Shown piece after piece: positions 1 through 12,400 of a stretch of 22,749 nt of DNA. The notes under the pieces were generated by a model that was not told the DNA's origin, made no database searches, and saw only the letters and a list, made by a program, of their open reading frames with translations. The translations under genes were made by a program, and so were the position numbers. The DNA comes from a virus: IMG/VR virus record IMGVR_UViG_3300020205_001114, positions 1 to 22,749 of that record. The stretch is one strand, 5' to 3'. Positions within the stretch are counted from its first letter, which is position 1, and every line of letters starts with the position of its first letter.

Positions 1-470
1 AATTCATCAAAAACATAAGAATTATTTGTATCCGATGCAGTGTCAAATGCATCCTGTCCTTCTGGTTCGCCATAATCAAGCAAACAACTTACTACAATAT
101 CGGTATAATTTGTTCCAGTAACGTGGCGGGTTTCTAAAAAGTTTCTTGCAGGATCGGAATTATTAACACTTCTGTCATCAACTACTTTTGTATAGGTTTG
201 ATTGTATAAACTAGCATTTGTACCTGTAGAATTTGGAGTTAAGTATGTGATAATACCAGTTGGATCAACTGACGTGCCACCATTTCCAAAGCTCATTTCG
301 TAAATGAATCCTTGTCCTGCATTACTTAGACTCTCTGCTAATGCTATACTCATATTTTCATAGTGAATAGCATTACGCTTATTAACGTAAATTTCGTTAG
401 TCGTAGGATCAAATATTTTAATATGACCTTGTATTAGAACACCGTTATTATCTTGCATAATTCCGCTCAT
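1..470 (-). CDS. Probable virion structural protein, N-terminal part (3' end outside window)
   Basis: This reading frame starts at the ATG at 470 and stays open for 156 codons to the window edge, so only the N-terminal part is visible. The protein begins MSGIMQDNNGVLIQGHIKIF. It continues with a DPTTNEIYVNKRNAIHYENM segment and a GNGGTSVDPTGIITYLTPN segment. That wording resembles small tail or baseplate proteins of marine phages, but I cannot name the family. It does not resemble T4 gp8. The gene begins 20 bases after the giant gene ends, and a TAAATA-type late promoter box overlaps that gene's stop codon. A GGAA sits 7 bases before ATG 470. A second AAGGA lies too close to that ATG and would better serve Met5 (ATG at 458), so the exact start is ambiguous by four residues. 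A baseplate or tail role is inferred from position only. Confidence 0.8.
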   Translation of the reverse strand, partial: MSGIMQDNNGVLIQGHIKIFDPTTNEIYVNKRNAIHYENMSIALAESLSNAGQGFIYEMSFGNGGTSVDPTGIITYLTPNSTGTNASLYNQTYTKVVDDRSVNNSDPARNFLETRHVTGTNYTDIVVSCLLDYGEPEGQDAFDTASDTNNSYVFDE

Positions 471-487
471 TTCCTTTTTCCGTATTG

Positions 488-495
488 TATTTATT
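488..495 (-). promoter_or_regulatory. Candidate T4-type late promoter upstream of partial gene
   Basis: The minus strand reads AATAAATA, one base off TATAAATA. It overlaps the stop codon of the giant gene and lies 17 bases before the next ATG. A promoter here would let the downstream gene be made without transcribing 15 kb first. The spacing to the ATG is short and the match may be chance. Confidence 0.35.
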
Positions 496-3400
496 CAGGT
501 AGCTTGGTTGTTCCTGCTCTCAAGAAAAACGCTATATCTGTCTGTGTTTCACTTAATGTCATGTTTGATTCTGTCCATATTTTACCTAATTTTCTCGTTA
601 CAGTTATCTGTTGATCAGCTAGAGGTGTTTCTCTTAGAATTATACTGCTACTTAGTATATTTCCTGCACTGTCAACGTTGTTGCTTAGAGTAAATTCAGC
701 AGCTACAATTTCATCACCTGTAGGACTATCTAATGCTAACACTGGGTTAAACACAGATATGTTTGATTTACGCAGTCTACGTCCTGAAACAAACACTTCA
801 AATTCATTAGCACTTGCTGCTTTAAAGTTTAAGGCAAATGTAGCAGTTAGACCAGTTGCTACTATGTTTTGCGTCTGCGTTACATCTTTATACGGAACAG
901 TTTTACTGTTGCTTTGATCAAACACGTCTGTTCCACTAGCATACAATTGCTTAACTCCAGTGCCAAGTGTTCCTCTACGTAGTTGGCGCAGTGTATTATT
1001 TTCTTTTACAAAATATTCAATACGTTCTCCATCAATAAAGATAATTCCTGGTCTGTTTGCAGATTTACTAGGTGCTGATAAAGTTGATGCATCAATCAGT
1101 TCTATTCTCAGATCAGTTTCTAGTAAAGTATTTGCTAGGACTGTTACAGGAGCATCAAGTCTCTTGTAATGTGTTCTATTAAGCATATCTTTAAATTGTC
1201 TAAATGCAAACTTTGTTTGAGAAAGTTGAGGTGTAAAATGTAAAATATCAATTACATCATCTGCATTAGGTTGTCTAACCAATCTAACTTTTGATTTATT
1301 ATCTGTTAATGAATAATCAACACTAGGTGTTAAAAGTTCACCATTTACACTTACCCAAACATACTGCGCATCAGCTGCTGGTGATCTTAATTTTATTTCT
1401 CCCACAGTAAGTCTGTTGTAAGTAACGTAATCAAGATCTTCAGCTGTTAGTGCAATTCTAGAAACTACATCATATTTTATTCTTTCAATTCCTAAAATAT
1501 CGTGGTTACTAAAGCTAAACACTTCTATAGTTTGATTAGCAATTGGTGTATCAACTAGGGTTAATGTATTTCCGTTTAGCTGGTACTCTCCATCTGTAAC
1601 AACGTATATTTCAATTAAATCTCCTACATTTCCTACTGTATCTGAAAGTACAATACTACTGTTGACAACATCAAATCTCCACTGTACCGGAGTAGTGATC
1701 TCTGTTCCATTAACAAAAACATTAACGTCTTCAGCTTGCAGCGCATTTCCTGGTTGTTGGAATGATTCTAATTGATATTCTCTTTGGCGATCAGCAGGAA
1801 CAACAAATTGAATATTGTAGCCGGGAGTAAGTATACGATTATCTACTTTAACCATAACATTATACGCAGTAGGAATTGCATAGAACGGTGCAGTATTCAA
1901 TGTAAATATTGAAGTTGATCCGTCAGCAATAAACGTATCTTTAGTAATTTGACTGTAGTTAATTACTGCATCTGTTGAGAATATTGTCCAATTAATTATT
2001 TGACCTTCTGATAATGTTTCTGCAAAACGTATTGCTGCATTACCTAATGCATCTTCTAAACCGTAGAATATTACAGATTGTTGTTCACCGTTAACTGAAA
2101 CAAAAACGCTCATACCATCAACATACTTTCTTGGTAATTCGTAGTCAGTTGTTGATCCGTCACTTACTAATCTGCCGTAGTCAATTATGTCCTGGCCGCT
2201 TCTTTCTACGCATAGGATGTTGAGTTCAGCGCCAATTACCGGTGATTGAATTGTTACTGTATTATTGATCCAATCAATTGTATATTCAGTATCAGCCAAC
2301 AGTTGATTTGCAATTTTAACAAATACCGATGGATTTGATCCTGGTACAACTCCTAGATCATATAGTGTTGTAGAATTCATTATATAACTTTGACTATAGA
2401 TAGTTCCAAGTCCACCGCTATCCCTTGTATATACTTTAATATCAAGAGTATCAAGCACTTGTCCTGGAACTAGTTCCTCAGGACCTTTACTTGTTGTAGG
2501 TGTAACAAATCCGTCACCGTCTACTAGTATTTCCTCAGCATTAATACCTCTAGCAGTTGCATACACTAGATCGCCACCACTTAGTGCAGTATCGTAACTT
2601 TCCGGATCAGGAATAAAACTACCATCGCTAGTGTATTTTCTAACTATAAGTACATCATTGTCGTTGGCAAGTATTCCGTAAATGCCAAGGTCAAGTATTC
2701 TAGTAGTTCCATCGCCAACAAAGCTAGGCATTAGTGCATTAGGATTAGTTTGTAATTCTGTACCGTAGTTAGCATCATCAATTCTGTTAGGTGTTGCTTC
2801 TCCGTATCGTTTTAAGTATACGTTGTATGTCATACCTAACGCTAATGGTGTAGCTAGTTCAATAATAGATGTTGATCCATCAAATGTAAATACTTCGTCT
2901 TCATAAGTGTTATCGTAAGTATCCCAAGTATCAGTATACCATCCTTTTACATCCCAGCCGGCAGCGCCGCCAAAATCAAAACTTGTTATCTCTACGCCAC
3001 CGTAGTCAACTCCATCCATTAAGTTTGCTAGATTTTTTCCTAACATATTTTGCAATGGATTATATGCAAAGTTAATTCTATCAGCAGCATGTAACATTGA
3101 TAGAGGACGCTTGTAAACTACTCGAATTACTGCCTCATTAGCGGGAGGATTTACAAAATTAATTCTACCCTGTTGACGTAGATATCCTGTACTTGAGTTA
3201 GAAACATTTTCATAACTATATGTACTTCTAAGTTGTTCTTCGTCATCAATATAAACAAAAACATTACTACTTTGAAGATCCATTGGCCATTCTAAATTAA
3301 ATCGTGTAGTTATATTAGTTCCTGCAAAAGTCTCCGTTTTTCCTAAAGAACTTATAAAATAATTTTTTGATGTTCTATCAAATTTAATTTTAATTGTAGG

Positions 3401-6400
3401 AGTTCTTACAACGCCGTTTCCTAATACTGCTGTTGCAGTTGCCGTAGTACTGTTAGCTGTTTGAGATCCTTCAATAATAACTGTGGGCGCAGTAATATAT
3501 CCTGTACCAGGATTAGTTACTTTAATCTTAGTAATTGCTCCGTACCCAAGATATGCTTCAGCTGTTGCGCCGGTTCCATTTCCACCAACTAATTTAATAA
3601 TAGGCTTATATGTGTATCCCGAACCTCCGTTAGCAATCTCTACACTCTTAACAGAATATCCATGATTGTCTAGCCAATTTTTTCTAGGATAGTCTAATAA
3701 TTTAGAATCTTCTGAAATTACCTGTCCTTGAAGTACAATTGCATTTGTAGGAGTAATTTTTTTCTTAAAAGTATTATAATAAGGCGGTAGATCAAAATCG
3801 CTAGTCATACTAGCAGTATTATCTATAGTCTCATATGCACTTACAAATTCTCTTATTACAGTTTTATATGGCTTAACTTCTTCAACATAAGATTTATAGC
3901 TGCTTGAAGTATCAGCATTAAATGTCCTATCTTGTTCAAGCATACCTACGTTATGCTTTATTTTAATAAAACTAGATTTAAACATCCAATCAACATATAG
4001 TTGCTCTGATAAGACATATCGTAAAGTAGCAAAAAATAGATTATTATATTCTACTTTTAATGCTCCAACAAATATATTGTCTCTAACGGTATTTAGGATA
4101 GTACGTAATTCGGTTACAGGATTACTATCGTAAATGATGCTGTCAAAATTTCTATTATCAAATCCAACTGCATTTTTACTGTAATCATATAAAGTGTCTT
4201 TAAACTCTATAGTACCGTTTTGTCTACCTACAGTTTTATAATTTATTGTATAGTCTTCTGAATCAAGATTATCTATTTTCTCAAGTAGCAACCAGCCGCC
4301 TGAATTAATATCTTGTATACGTACAGTATCCCCAATGTTATTAGTTATAGATTGAAGTTCACTTGACTGTGAAATGTTATAATCTATTGGTGTAAATTCG
4401 TTATACCCTGTAGCATACCAATCAACATAGTTCCAGTATAGATTTACATTATACCCTTGTATACCTGTTCTTGACCAAGTAGATGTTGTACTATTCCAAG
4501 TATAGATAGCCCACTTACCGTTTATCGTTGAATCACTAGATACTAGTGTGCTGAAATTTCTTACAAATATCTGTGCAGTAGGAGCATATCCACTACCGGT
4601 ACTTAGTACTTCAACGTTGGTAATTTGACCAAGGTTGTTAATCTCAATATTAAACTCAGCATCTGTACCTGTACCCGTTAGTACATAATTAGGAGCAACT
4701 TTATACCCTCGTCCAGAATTGTTAATAACTACACGCACGATTTTTCCGTTTTGAATTACAGGAGTTAATTCTGCGTGGACAAGTTTGTTTGTGCTTACAA
4801 AACGTAGTTCATCAATAGTGTCAATAACTGTATCATATTTTCCTAAAATAATATTAGGAACTTCTTCTTTAGTTAATAAAGGACTAATATCATATATGTC
4901 TGTTATTATATTTTCTTTAAGTACTAAATTAACTCGTTCAATGTACTGCTTTAGTGCTTCGTACCTGTTAACAAACATACTTTGACGAGGTCTGTTTTGA
5001 ATACCGTACTTCTGCTTAGGAGTAAGATTTTCAGCTGGAACCTTTCTATTCTGATTGTCATAACCTACTAAACTGTCAAACCATTTGCGTTCTATATCAG
5101 CATTAACTTCGCTTGACGCTAGGCCTTCAGACATAATATAATAAGCAGCATGTGTTTGCTGTTCTGTATTAGATCCAGTTGCATATTTTATATTTAAAAC
5201 AATGTCTTCGTTGTAAATTAACGAGTCGCAGTTGTTAAGAATAAATCTATCTTTACCTAAGAAACTAATAAATCTATAACCTTGTTCTCTAGGAGTTGCA
5301 ATAAGTCTTGCAATATCAAATACACTTATTGCTCTATTTTCTATCTGAGGAACAGTAAGTTTCTTTTCTACCCAGAAGTAAAATCTATTACTAAAAGTTT
5401 GTGATACACTATCGTATACAAATTTTTGGCTATATAGGGCATCACTATAAACTGATAATCCGCTTAGTCCTTGGCTTAATCCGCTATCAGTGTCTGCAAG
5501 TGAATCCCATTGGCTAGGTAGGAAATTACTTTCAACCCATTCGTAAACGTTGATTTCTGATCCTGGTTGTAACTCATTCCAATTAGCTTTTTGGTATTGT
5601 ACGTCTCCTTGGTATGGATAAGTAAATCTAGCAGTTTTAATATTCCACCAAACTTCACCTACGTGTTCGTCTGCCCAAAATACATCGGTATCAACTCCGG
5701 TATATACACCTACATTATAAGTAGCAGGATCATAAGGAACTTTGTATTTGATTTCTTGCTCTGCAGGTCCTGCAATTTTTCCTTGTATAGGATCAATAAA
5801 ATCAAGATAGGTTACTATTTGATTAGTTCTCTTATTATATAAAAATGCTCCTCTAATCTTTGAAACATCAGCTGGGGGGACAAATTCTCTTATTCTATTC
5901 CATGAAGTTGTACCTTTAGATTTTCTGTAATCTAAAACTGTACCTTTATACGTATCACTGCCTACACGAGGCATACCAACATATACATGATTATCTTTAG
6001 CTAGTAAAGTTTCACCAAAGTTTAATACAGTGCTGTCGTCGTATCGGAATGACTGAGAATATACTAACGTGTCTTCTAAATCTTCAAATATGTAAACAAC
6101 CCCAGTATCTTTAATTACGTTCTTAAATGTTGTATAACCGTTATCAAATGTAGTTTCATTTGTACTAGCAACATCAAACGTTGTTGGTATTTTCATGTCG
6201 CCATTTAAACTAGATACTACTAGATTATCGTTGCTAAACGACATTTTTGAACCAAACTTTTCTGACTCTTCATTTTGTGGAGCAAGCAACGTTTGAACTA
6301 AGTTAAACGATCCGTTGATCTGTCTATAAACATTAACCTTACCTTGATCAGTTTTTCTCTCATCGTTCTCAGGCTCAGAAACTGCAATTATATTTCCATC

Positions 6401-9400
6401 CGGTGCTAACACTATAGATTTTGTATTTTTTCCTAATACAATTGTTTGATCAAGATTATACTTATTACCAACTAATCTATAGATTGACATTATAGCAGAT
6501 GTAGAACTATCCGAATTAACTTGTTTAGATAGTACAGTTAATATAGATCCGTTGCTAGAAATATCAAACTCATTTGCAAATTCTTCTACATACTCGTCTG
6601 AAGGTTGGAAAACTTGTTCACCATAGAATGCATTTCCTGTTCTATTTGGAAGATACCCTAAGTAATCAATATCACTGGTAATTAATTCCCAATTAGCTGA
6701 GGTAATTATTGCACCTGCGGCAATATTTGTTTTTGCTTTATATAATGATCCGTTATAATTAACAATAGAACCTAATGCATACGGATATACATTATCCAGT
6801 GTTCCTCTATAATTTTCATCTTTACCCTGTCTCCAACTAATTTGATTCCAGTATATGGGATTAGATATATTTAGAACAGTTTGAGCATCAATATTTTTTA
6901 CAGCTCTATAGTAATTTCCTTTGTAATATACTATATCATCTGTTAAATAATCTGCTGATACTTTCCATGTTCCTTTAAACACATCGGTATCTGTATATCC
7001 ATGTTTAAATATTTCAATTGATCCGTAGCTTTGTTGAGAAGTATCACCAACACTAGTGACTAATAGAGTATAAAGTCCCTTATTTTTAATTAGTTTAAGT
7101 TTTTCACCAAATCTACGATCTGTTGCAGAATATTCGCTATATAATATTTCTTGCAACTTATAAGAACCGTTGCCCATTTTATAGTAAATTGCTACAGCGC
7201 CTGAACCAGCAGGTCCTGGTGATCCAAAAGCGTCAGCTGCAATATGATATATCTGTGTATAATCTTTATTAAGTTTGTTTGGTGGATTTTCGCCCCTGGC
7301 TGCGCCGCCGACAGTAAGTTCATCAAAGAACCAGTATTCTTCGTCAACGATGTAAGGGTTACTTGCTATGGGTAAATTATCAGTGTGTTCAAAAACAATT
7401 AGTTTGCCTATTTGTGAACTGCCTAATACTATATCATTGCTAAAATCGTTAACTGTACCAATTACGCGATCAACATCACCTGCGCCTCTAGCAGCAATAT
7501 TCTGTTTTCTTCTTAGTTCAACTTTACCTATGTTATTAATTTTTAACCAGTTACCTGTTTTATTTTTAACATAGACTCTAACAAAATTAAAATTTCTTTG
7601 GTAAAAAATAACTTCAACACTGCTTGTGGTATAACTGGTAAGAGCTAATCCGCCAAACTCATCAAACGGTGTTTGGACATCTTCTAATATATCGCCAATA
7701 ACTGGTTCAAATACGTTTCCGCTAAAGTCAAAATTTGTATATTCAAAATCAATGTAGCCGTCCCATAAATCAACAACTGTTTGCTTTTTGTTTAAAATAT
7801 CATAAGAAAAGCCTGCAGACGCAACATCAATAACTCTATTGTCTAGGTCGTAAAGTCGAAACTCAGATTCATAACTTATTGTTAGATCATCAGTATATGC
7901 TTTAGCACCTCTTACTACCCACTTATTAGTTAACTGACTGCCTTCAATTCCAGCTGGGTCACCAAAATAACTTAAATTTGCAATAAAGCTAGCTTGATTG
8001 TTATTGCTGATATAAGGGCCAATGCTTGCTACAGTAGTCTGTATGTTATAATAGTCAAACGCATCTCGTGTATCTGTAGACAGTAGTACGTCAACATATA
8101 CTAATCCTCGACCAATATCGTACCAACGACTGTTGTTATTATAATCAAATCCTGTTTCTATTAACCAAAAGCCACCTAGGTTATTTGAAACATTATAGGT
8201 ATCTTCTTCTGTATAGAATCCTATAAAATCTGTATCATTTACAAAAAGTTCTCCTGAAATATCAAAATTACCAGTGGTATCATTTATGTAGATTACTGCA
8301 CTGTCACCTTTAATGTCAAAGTAGCGAACTGTTCCAGCACCTGTGTCTGTTGTAACTCTATCACCTATAGATGGTAGGCCAACAAATGTTTCTACAAACA
8401 AGATGTGATCAATTTTTGCAGAAATTTCATGTATATTTTGTATAACTGATATAGTTAGATCATTTTCATCATCAAACGGAATATAGTTCTCTAATGTTGG
8501 ATAAGCAAAACTAGTTGTGTTCCATGCTAATTTTACACTGTCGCCGGCTTTAGTTCCTAAATACATGTCTAACGGAGCACGTACTAAGAAGTGGTTTGAT
8601 TCACTGTTTTCTAAACCAGGATTACCTGCAACTAGTAATTTAATTGTAGTTGAATCTGCATCTGATACACTTGCTAGTCGTACGTAGGTATCAAAAGTTG
8701 TAAATGGTTGACTAGTTGTAGTAGGAAGAATGGCTCTATTAGCCTTCCATAGACTTTCTCTGTAACGTATAATATCATTTTTACTATACGTTGAACTAGG
8801 ATTAAAGTCTCCAGTAAATCGTGTTTTTACACTACTTGCATTAGGTATACCTATTGCTAGGAATTCTCCGTCAGGACTTACTACAATAGATTTTCCAAAT
8901 TCAGCTGCTGTTATATCATATAAATCGCTAGTGTATTCAGGAGTAATTTCAGGTTCTTGTATTAGATTACTTGAATCTTTGCTCCTTCTATAATAATAAA
9001 CAACGCCATTGCCGTCATTAGGTGCTGACACAAACAGCGAACAGTTGTTGTCAGTAACTGACATTGAATAACTATATTGGTGATCGGTACTGTCAAAGAC
9101 TGCTGGATTCGATAATGTTTGCTGAATTGAATTGTACACTGGACTATTTTGATACACTGCCCAGTTACCGTTTTTATAATTATCTACCCAAATCTTTTGA
9201 TCGTTATAAATTTCTTCTTGTATTAAGTTGTTTAATCCTACTAGATTATTAACACGAACTTCACGCAGTTTTATTAATACAAAGTTTTCACTGTCAAATG
9301 GTTTAAACTCGTTTTCAATAGGAACAATTATGTTAATTGTTGCGCCATCAATAAAATCTATTTGATATATTCCAGTTAAATTATACTCACCGGCTCCCTT

Positions 9401-12400
9401 AATTCCTATCAAATCTCCTGCATTTAGAAGTGGAGCTGCCCATCTATCTACTGTTAAAGTAAAGATAGGTTTATTAGTATCAGTGTATGTTCCTAGGCTA
9501 ACTAGGGTAGTTACTTTAGCAACACTGTCTGCAACTTGATACACGTTCCACGAATTATCTTGTGTAGTTGTTAGCCATATGTATTGTCCAAACTGTAATT
9601 GATTTACGTCTGTTGTTTCAAGATCACTAATTGCTCCTGCCTTATATTCAACATCATCTTCGTACACATATCCGCTGCTCATTAAATAATCTGGATCAAT
9701 TGAGGTGGTAGGAAATGGTGCGTGATTATATCCTTCAGGCTTGTCGTATACTTCAAACGGGCGTATTCTATAAACTTTGTCAAAATTATCAGTAGGTAAC
9801 GTTTGCACTAATTCAATAGACTGAGGAGTCTCTTGCATCTTAGTTTCATCAAGTATAAATTCTACTTGTTGAACATTGTCCAGTGCACCGTAGCGTCCTA
9901 CTTGTATTGCCCATTCTTCGTAAAAATCAAAACTGTTGTTTTGAGAAGTACTTAACGGATCAAAAAGTTTAGTGATCGCATTTTTTGTGCCTTTATCTTG
10001 TATAAATCCCTGATAAAACTTATATTGACTTACATCATCAGTTATAATGTTAGCAAGATAGTCACGCTTTTGATAACCAATTAAATGTTGTGCTAGTCGT
10101 TGTTGTTCGGCATCAAAATTTCCAGAGTCAAGATCGTAAAAATCTGTAAACTGATTAATCTTATAATCAAAGTTTGTATATAGTTTTGGTACAGGTTTTT
10201 CGTTCAGTCTATACCAATATGCGCTATTAAATTCTTCTTCGCCCGGTACTGCAAATACAGCAACATAGTAGAATTGCTTGTACTTTACTAGAGTGCCAAT
10301 TGTATAGTCTTTCCATGCAGTCCATTCAACCATTTCTGCGGTGTCAAAAATAAATCCAGGAATATCTAAGCTGCCATTCCAGTTGTCTGAACGATAGCCT
10401 AATACTTTTAATCGTTCCTGTCTATAACCCGACTCTGGCTGATAGATAATGTCGTTAAACACTGTTGTATTGTCTATTAGTACAACATGTTCTTTTTGTA
10501 CTAGCGGAAACGTTACATTATAAATTCCGTCAGTGGTATTTTTTGGACTTACATGGATTGTATTTCCTTCTCTAAACACACTTATGTTTGACGGATTTAT
10601 TGTATCTCCATCTTGTTTTAAAACGTTGAACCCATAAAAGTCTTCAAATATGTCATCTGAAACACTGTAACTAGTAGTCAGTGTTATGTTATTTGCTCCT
10701 GGACTTAATGAAACAGTAGTTCCTGATGCCCATCCTTGTGTAGTCCAGAATAAAAATTCTCTTGCGCCGTGGTCCCAGTTTTCAACATATTCTGTATTTC
10801 TGTTGAAGTTATCAAAACTAAATCCTAAAGATTTTAAATAAGAATCATATCCTAAAATAAAATCTACTACATCTTGAGATGTAGAAAGTTTAGATCCGTA
10901 AGTAATTGTTTGAGGGCGTCTTTGATTAAAGTTTCTTCTAAATATTGCTCTCTTGCCACCAGTGATTGGTACATCGGTTAATAAAGCAATGTTGTCAGTA
11001 TTAAACGAGTCGCCGCTGGTAAAATTAGTAACTACTCTGTAATATTTAAAATTATTTACTAGTAGTTGGCCTTTAATATAACGTCTATTTGCTGTCCATT
11101 CAGATGAACTTTCTGTAATTCCGCCCACTGTTACTACAGGATCATTGGCAGTTTCGATTACTGGAAAATAAGTAAAATATGGAGTTTCGTCGTTATAGCC
11201 TCTAATTAAAAATCCGTCAGCTGTTTTTTCAACAATTACGCCGCTATAGTTATAAACAGCAATTGGAGAGCTTGTATTTAAAAATATATTATAGTTTTCT
11301 TCAGGAACATATAATCCTTCTGCTAAACTATTAGTAGGTGATCTACTATCTAAAATTATTTTTACTTTTTGCTTGTCAGTAAATCCACCTAGTTTAAATC
11401 CTAATTGATTAGTAAGACGCGATAAATCTTCTTTATAATCGTCATACACAGTAAGTATATTACTAGCGACTAAATTATAGATATAATTTACAAGTCCAGA
11501 AGTTTGTACTCGTTGCGTATCTTCATACGTATTTGGTACTTGAATATCCTTTAACGTAATAGGCTTTAATGTATTAGTATATACATATTGTCCTGCTAAA
11601 TTTTTAGTAATTCTAGAAACATCAAAACCTATTCCCATAACCTTAGCAGGTTGATTTAACAACCATGCTTTAATTAATGCAAACGCATAATCAGAACTTC
11701 TTCTCCATGCCGTTTCTACAGGTGCTTCGTCACCAAATTTCCAATTTTGAGTAGTGTATCTATAAAAGAAATTCTTAGCATAACTAGACGCAATAGGTGA
11801 TTTTAGCCTGCCTTTATCATCAGACGGTATAAAATTCATTAGTCCAGGTCTTACGTATTTGTTTAAAACTTTAATTTCTTTGCCTGGCTCTCTTAAAATA
11901 CCTTGCTCTAAGTCACTCCATAGTATCTCATTGTTTCCAGTGTAAGGGGCGGGACCATATACTGTATTCCACCATTTTGGTTTATTAGTTAAACCTAACA
12001 GTTCCCATGGATGACTGTGCGGGCGATCTGTATCAAAGACTTCTTTATAAACTCCTCTCCAGTGGCCCGGAAGTAGGGCGCCGTCAACAGCACTGTTCAT
12101 ATTTGAATAGTTAAATGTAAATTGATTTTCTCTTTGATAAAAGCTATTATCAGTATAATCGCTTTCAATATTTTTTAACCATTCAACAAAACTAGGGCGT
12201 AGAGAAAGATTTATTTCATCTCTACTAAAGCCTGTAATTCTTCCTTTGCTGTTTATAAAATCATTTACATCAAGCTGGCTGGCATTATACGATACTTTAA
12301 TATTATTAAATATTCTCTTTTCTAGATCGAGTATTAAGTAGTCTTTAAAATCTTTAAACGCTTTTACAAAACTGCCGTCGTGACCTCTTATTAATGCAAC

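Larger units (their letters stand above)
5879..9079 (-). other. Putative interrupted FG-GAP-type beta-propeller in giant protein
   Basis: Residues about 2244-3310 contain recurrent blade-like units. Their pattern is FG-x-S/K, then a DG or N turn, a hydrophobic strand, G/S-x-P, then G-x-V-x-I/V-Y. Units start near residues 2244 (SYSMSVTDNN), 2301 (FGKSIVVSPDGEFLAIGIP), 2899 (FGEKLKLIKNKGLYTLL), 3073 (FDISSNGSILTVLSK), 3128 (SIVLAPDGNIIAVSEP), 3186 (FGSKMSFSNDNLVVSS) and 3262 (FGETLLAKDNHVYVGMP). Unit 2 appears to be closed only after about 540 residues, by GSGAVAIYYKMGNGSYKLQE near 2866. Two W/Y modules sit between units 3 and 4. Seven units would make one integrin-like propeller. The count and the closure are inference. 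Confidence 0.5.

Noticed and set aside
5591-5842. Plus-strand open frames of 60-83 codons within the giant gene
   Set aside because: They are antisense shadows without ribosome binding sites or recognisable sequence, as expected in AT-rich coding DNA.
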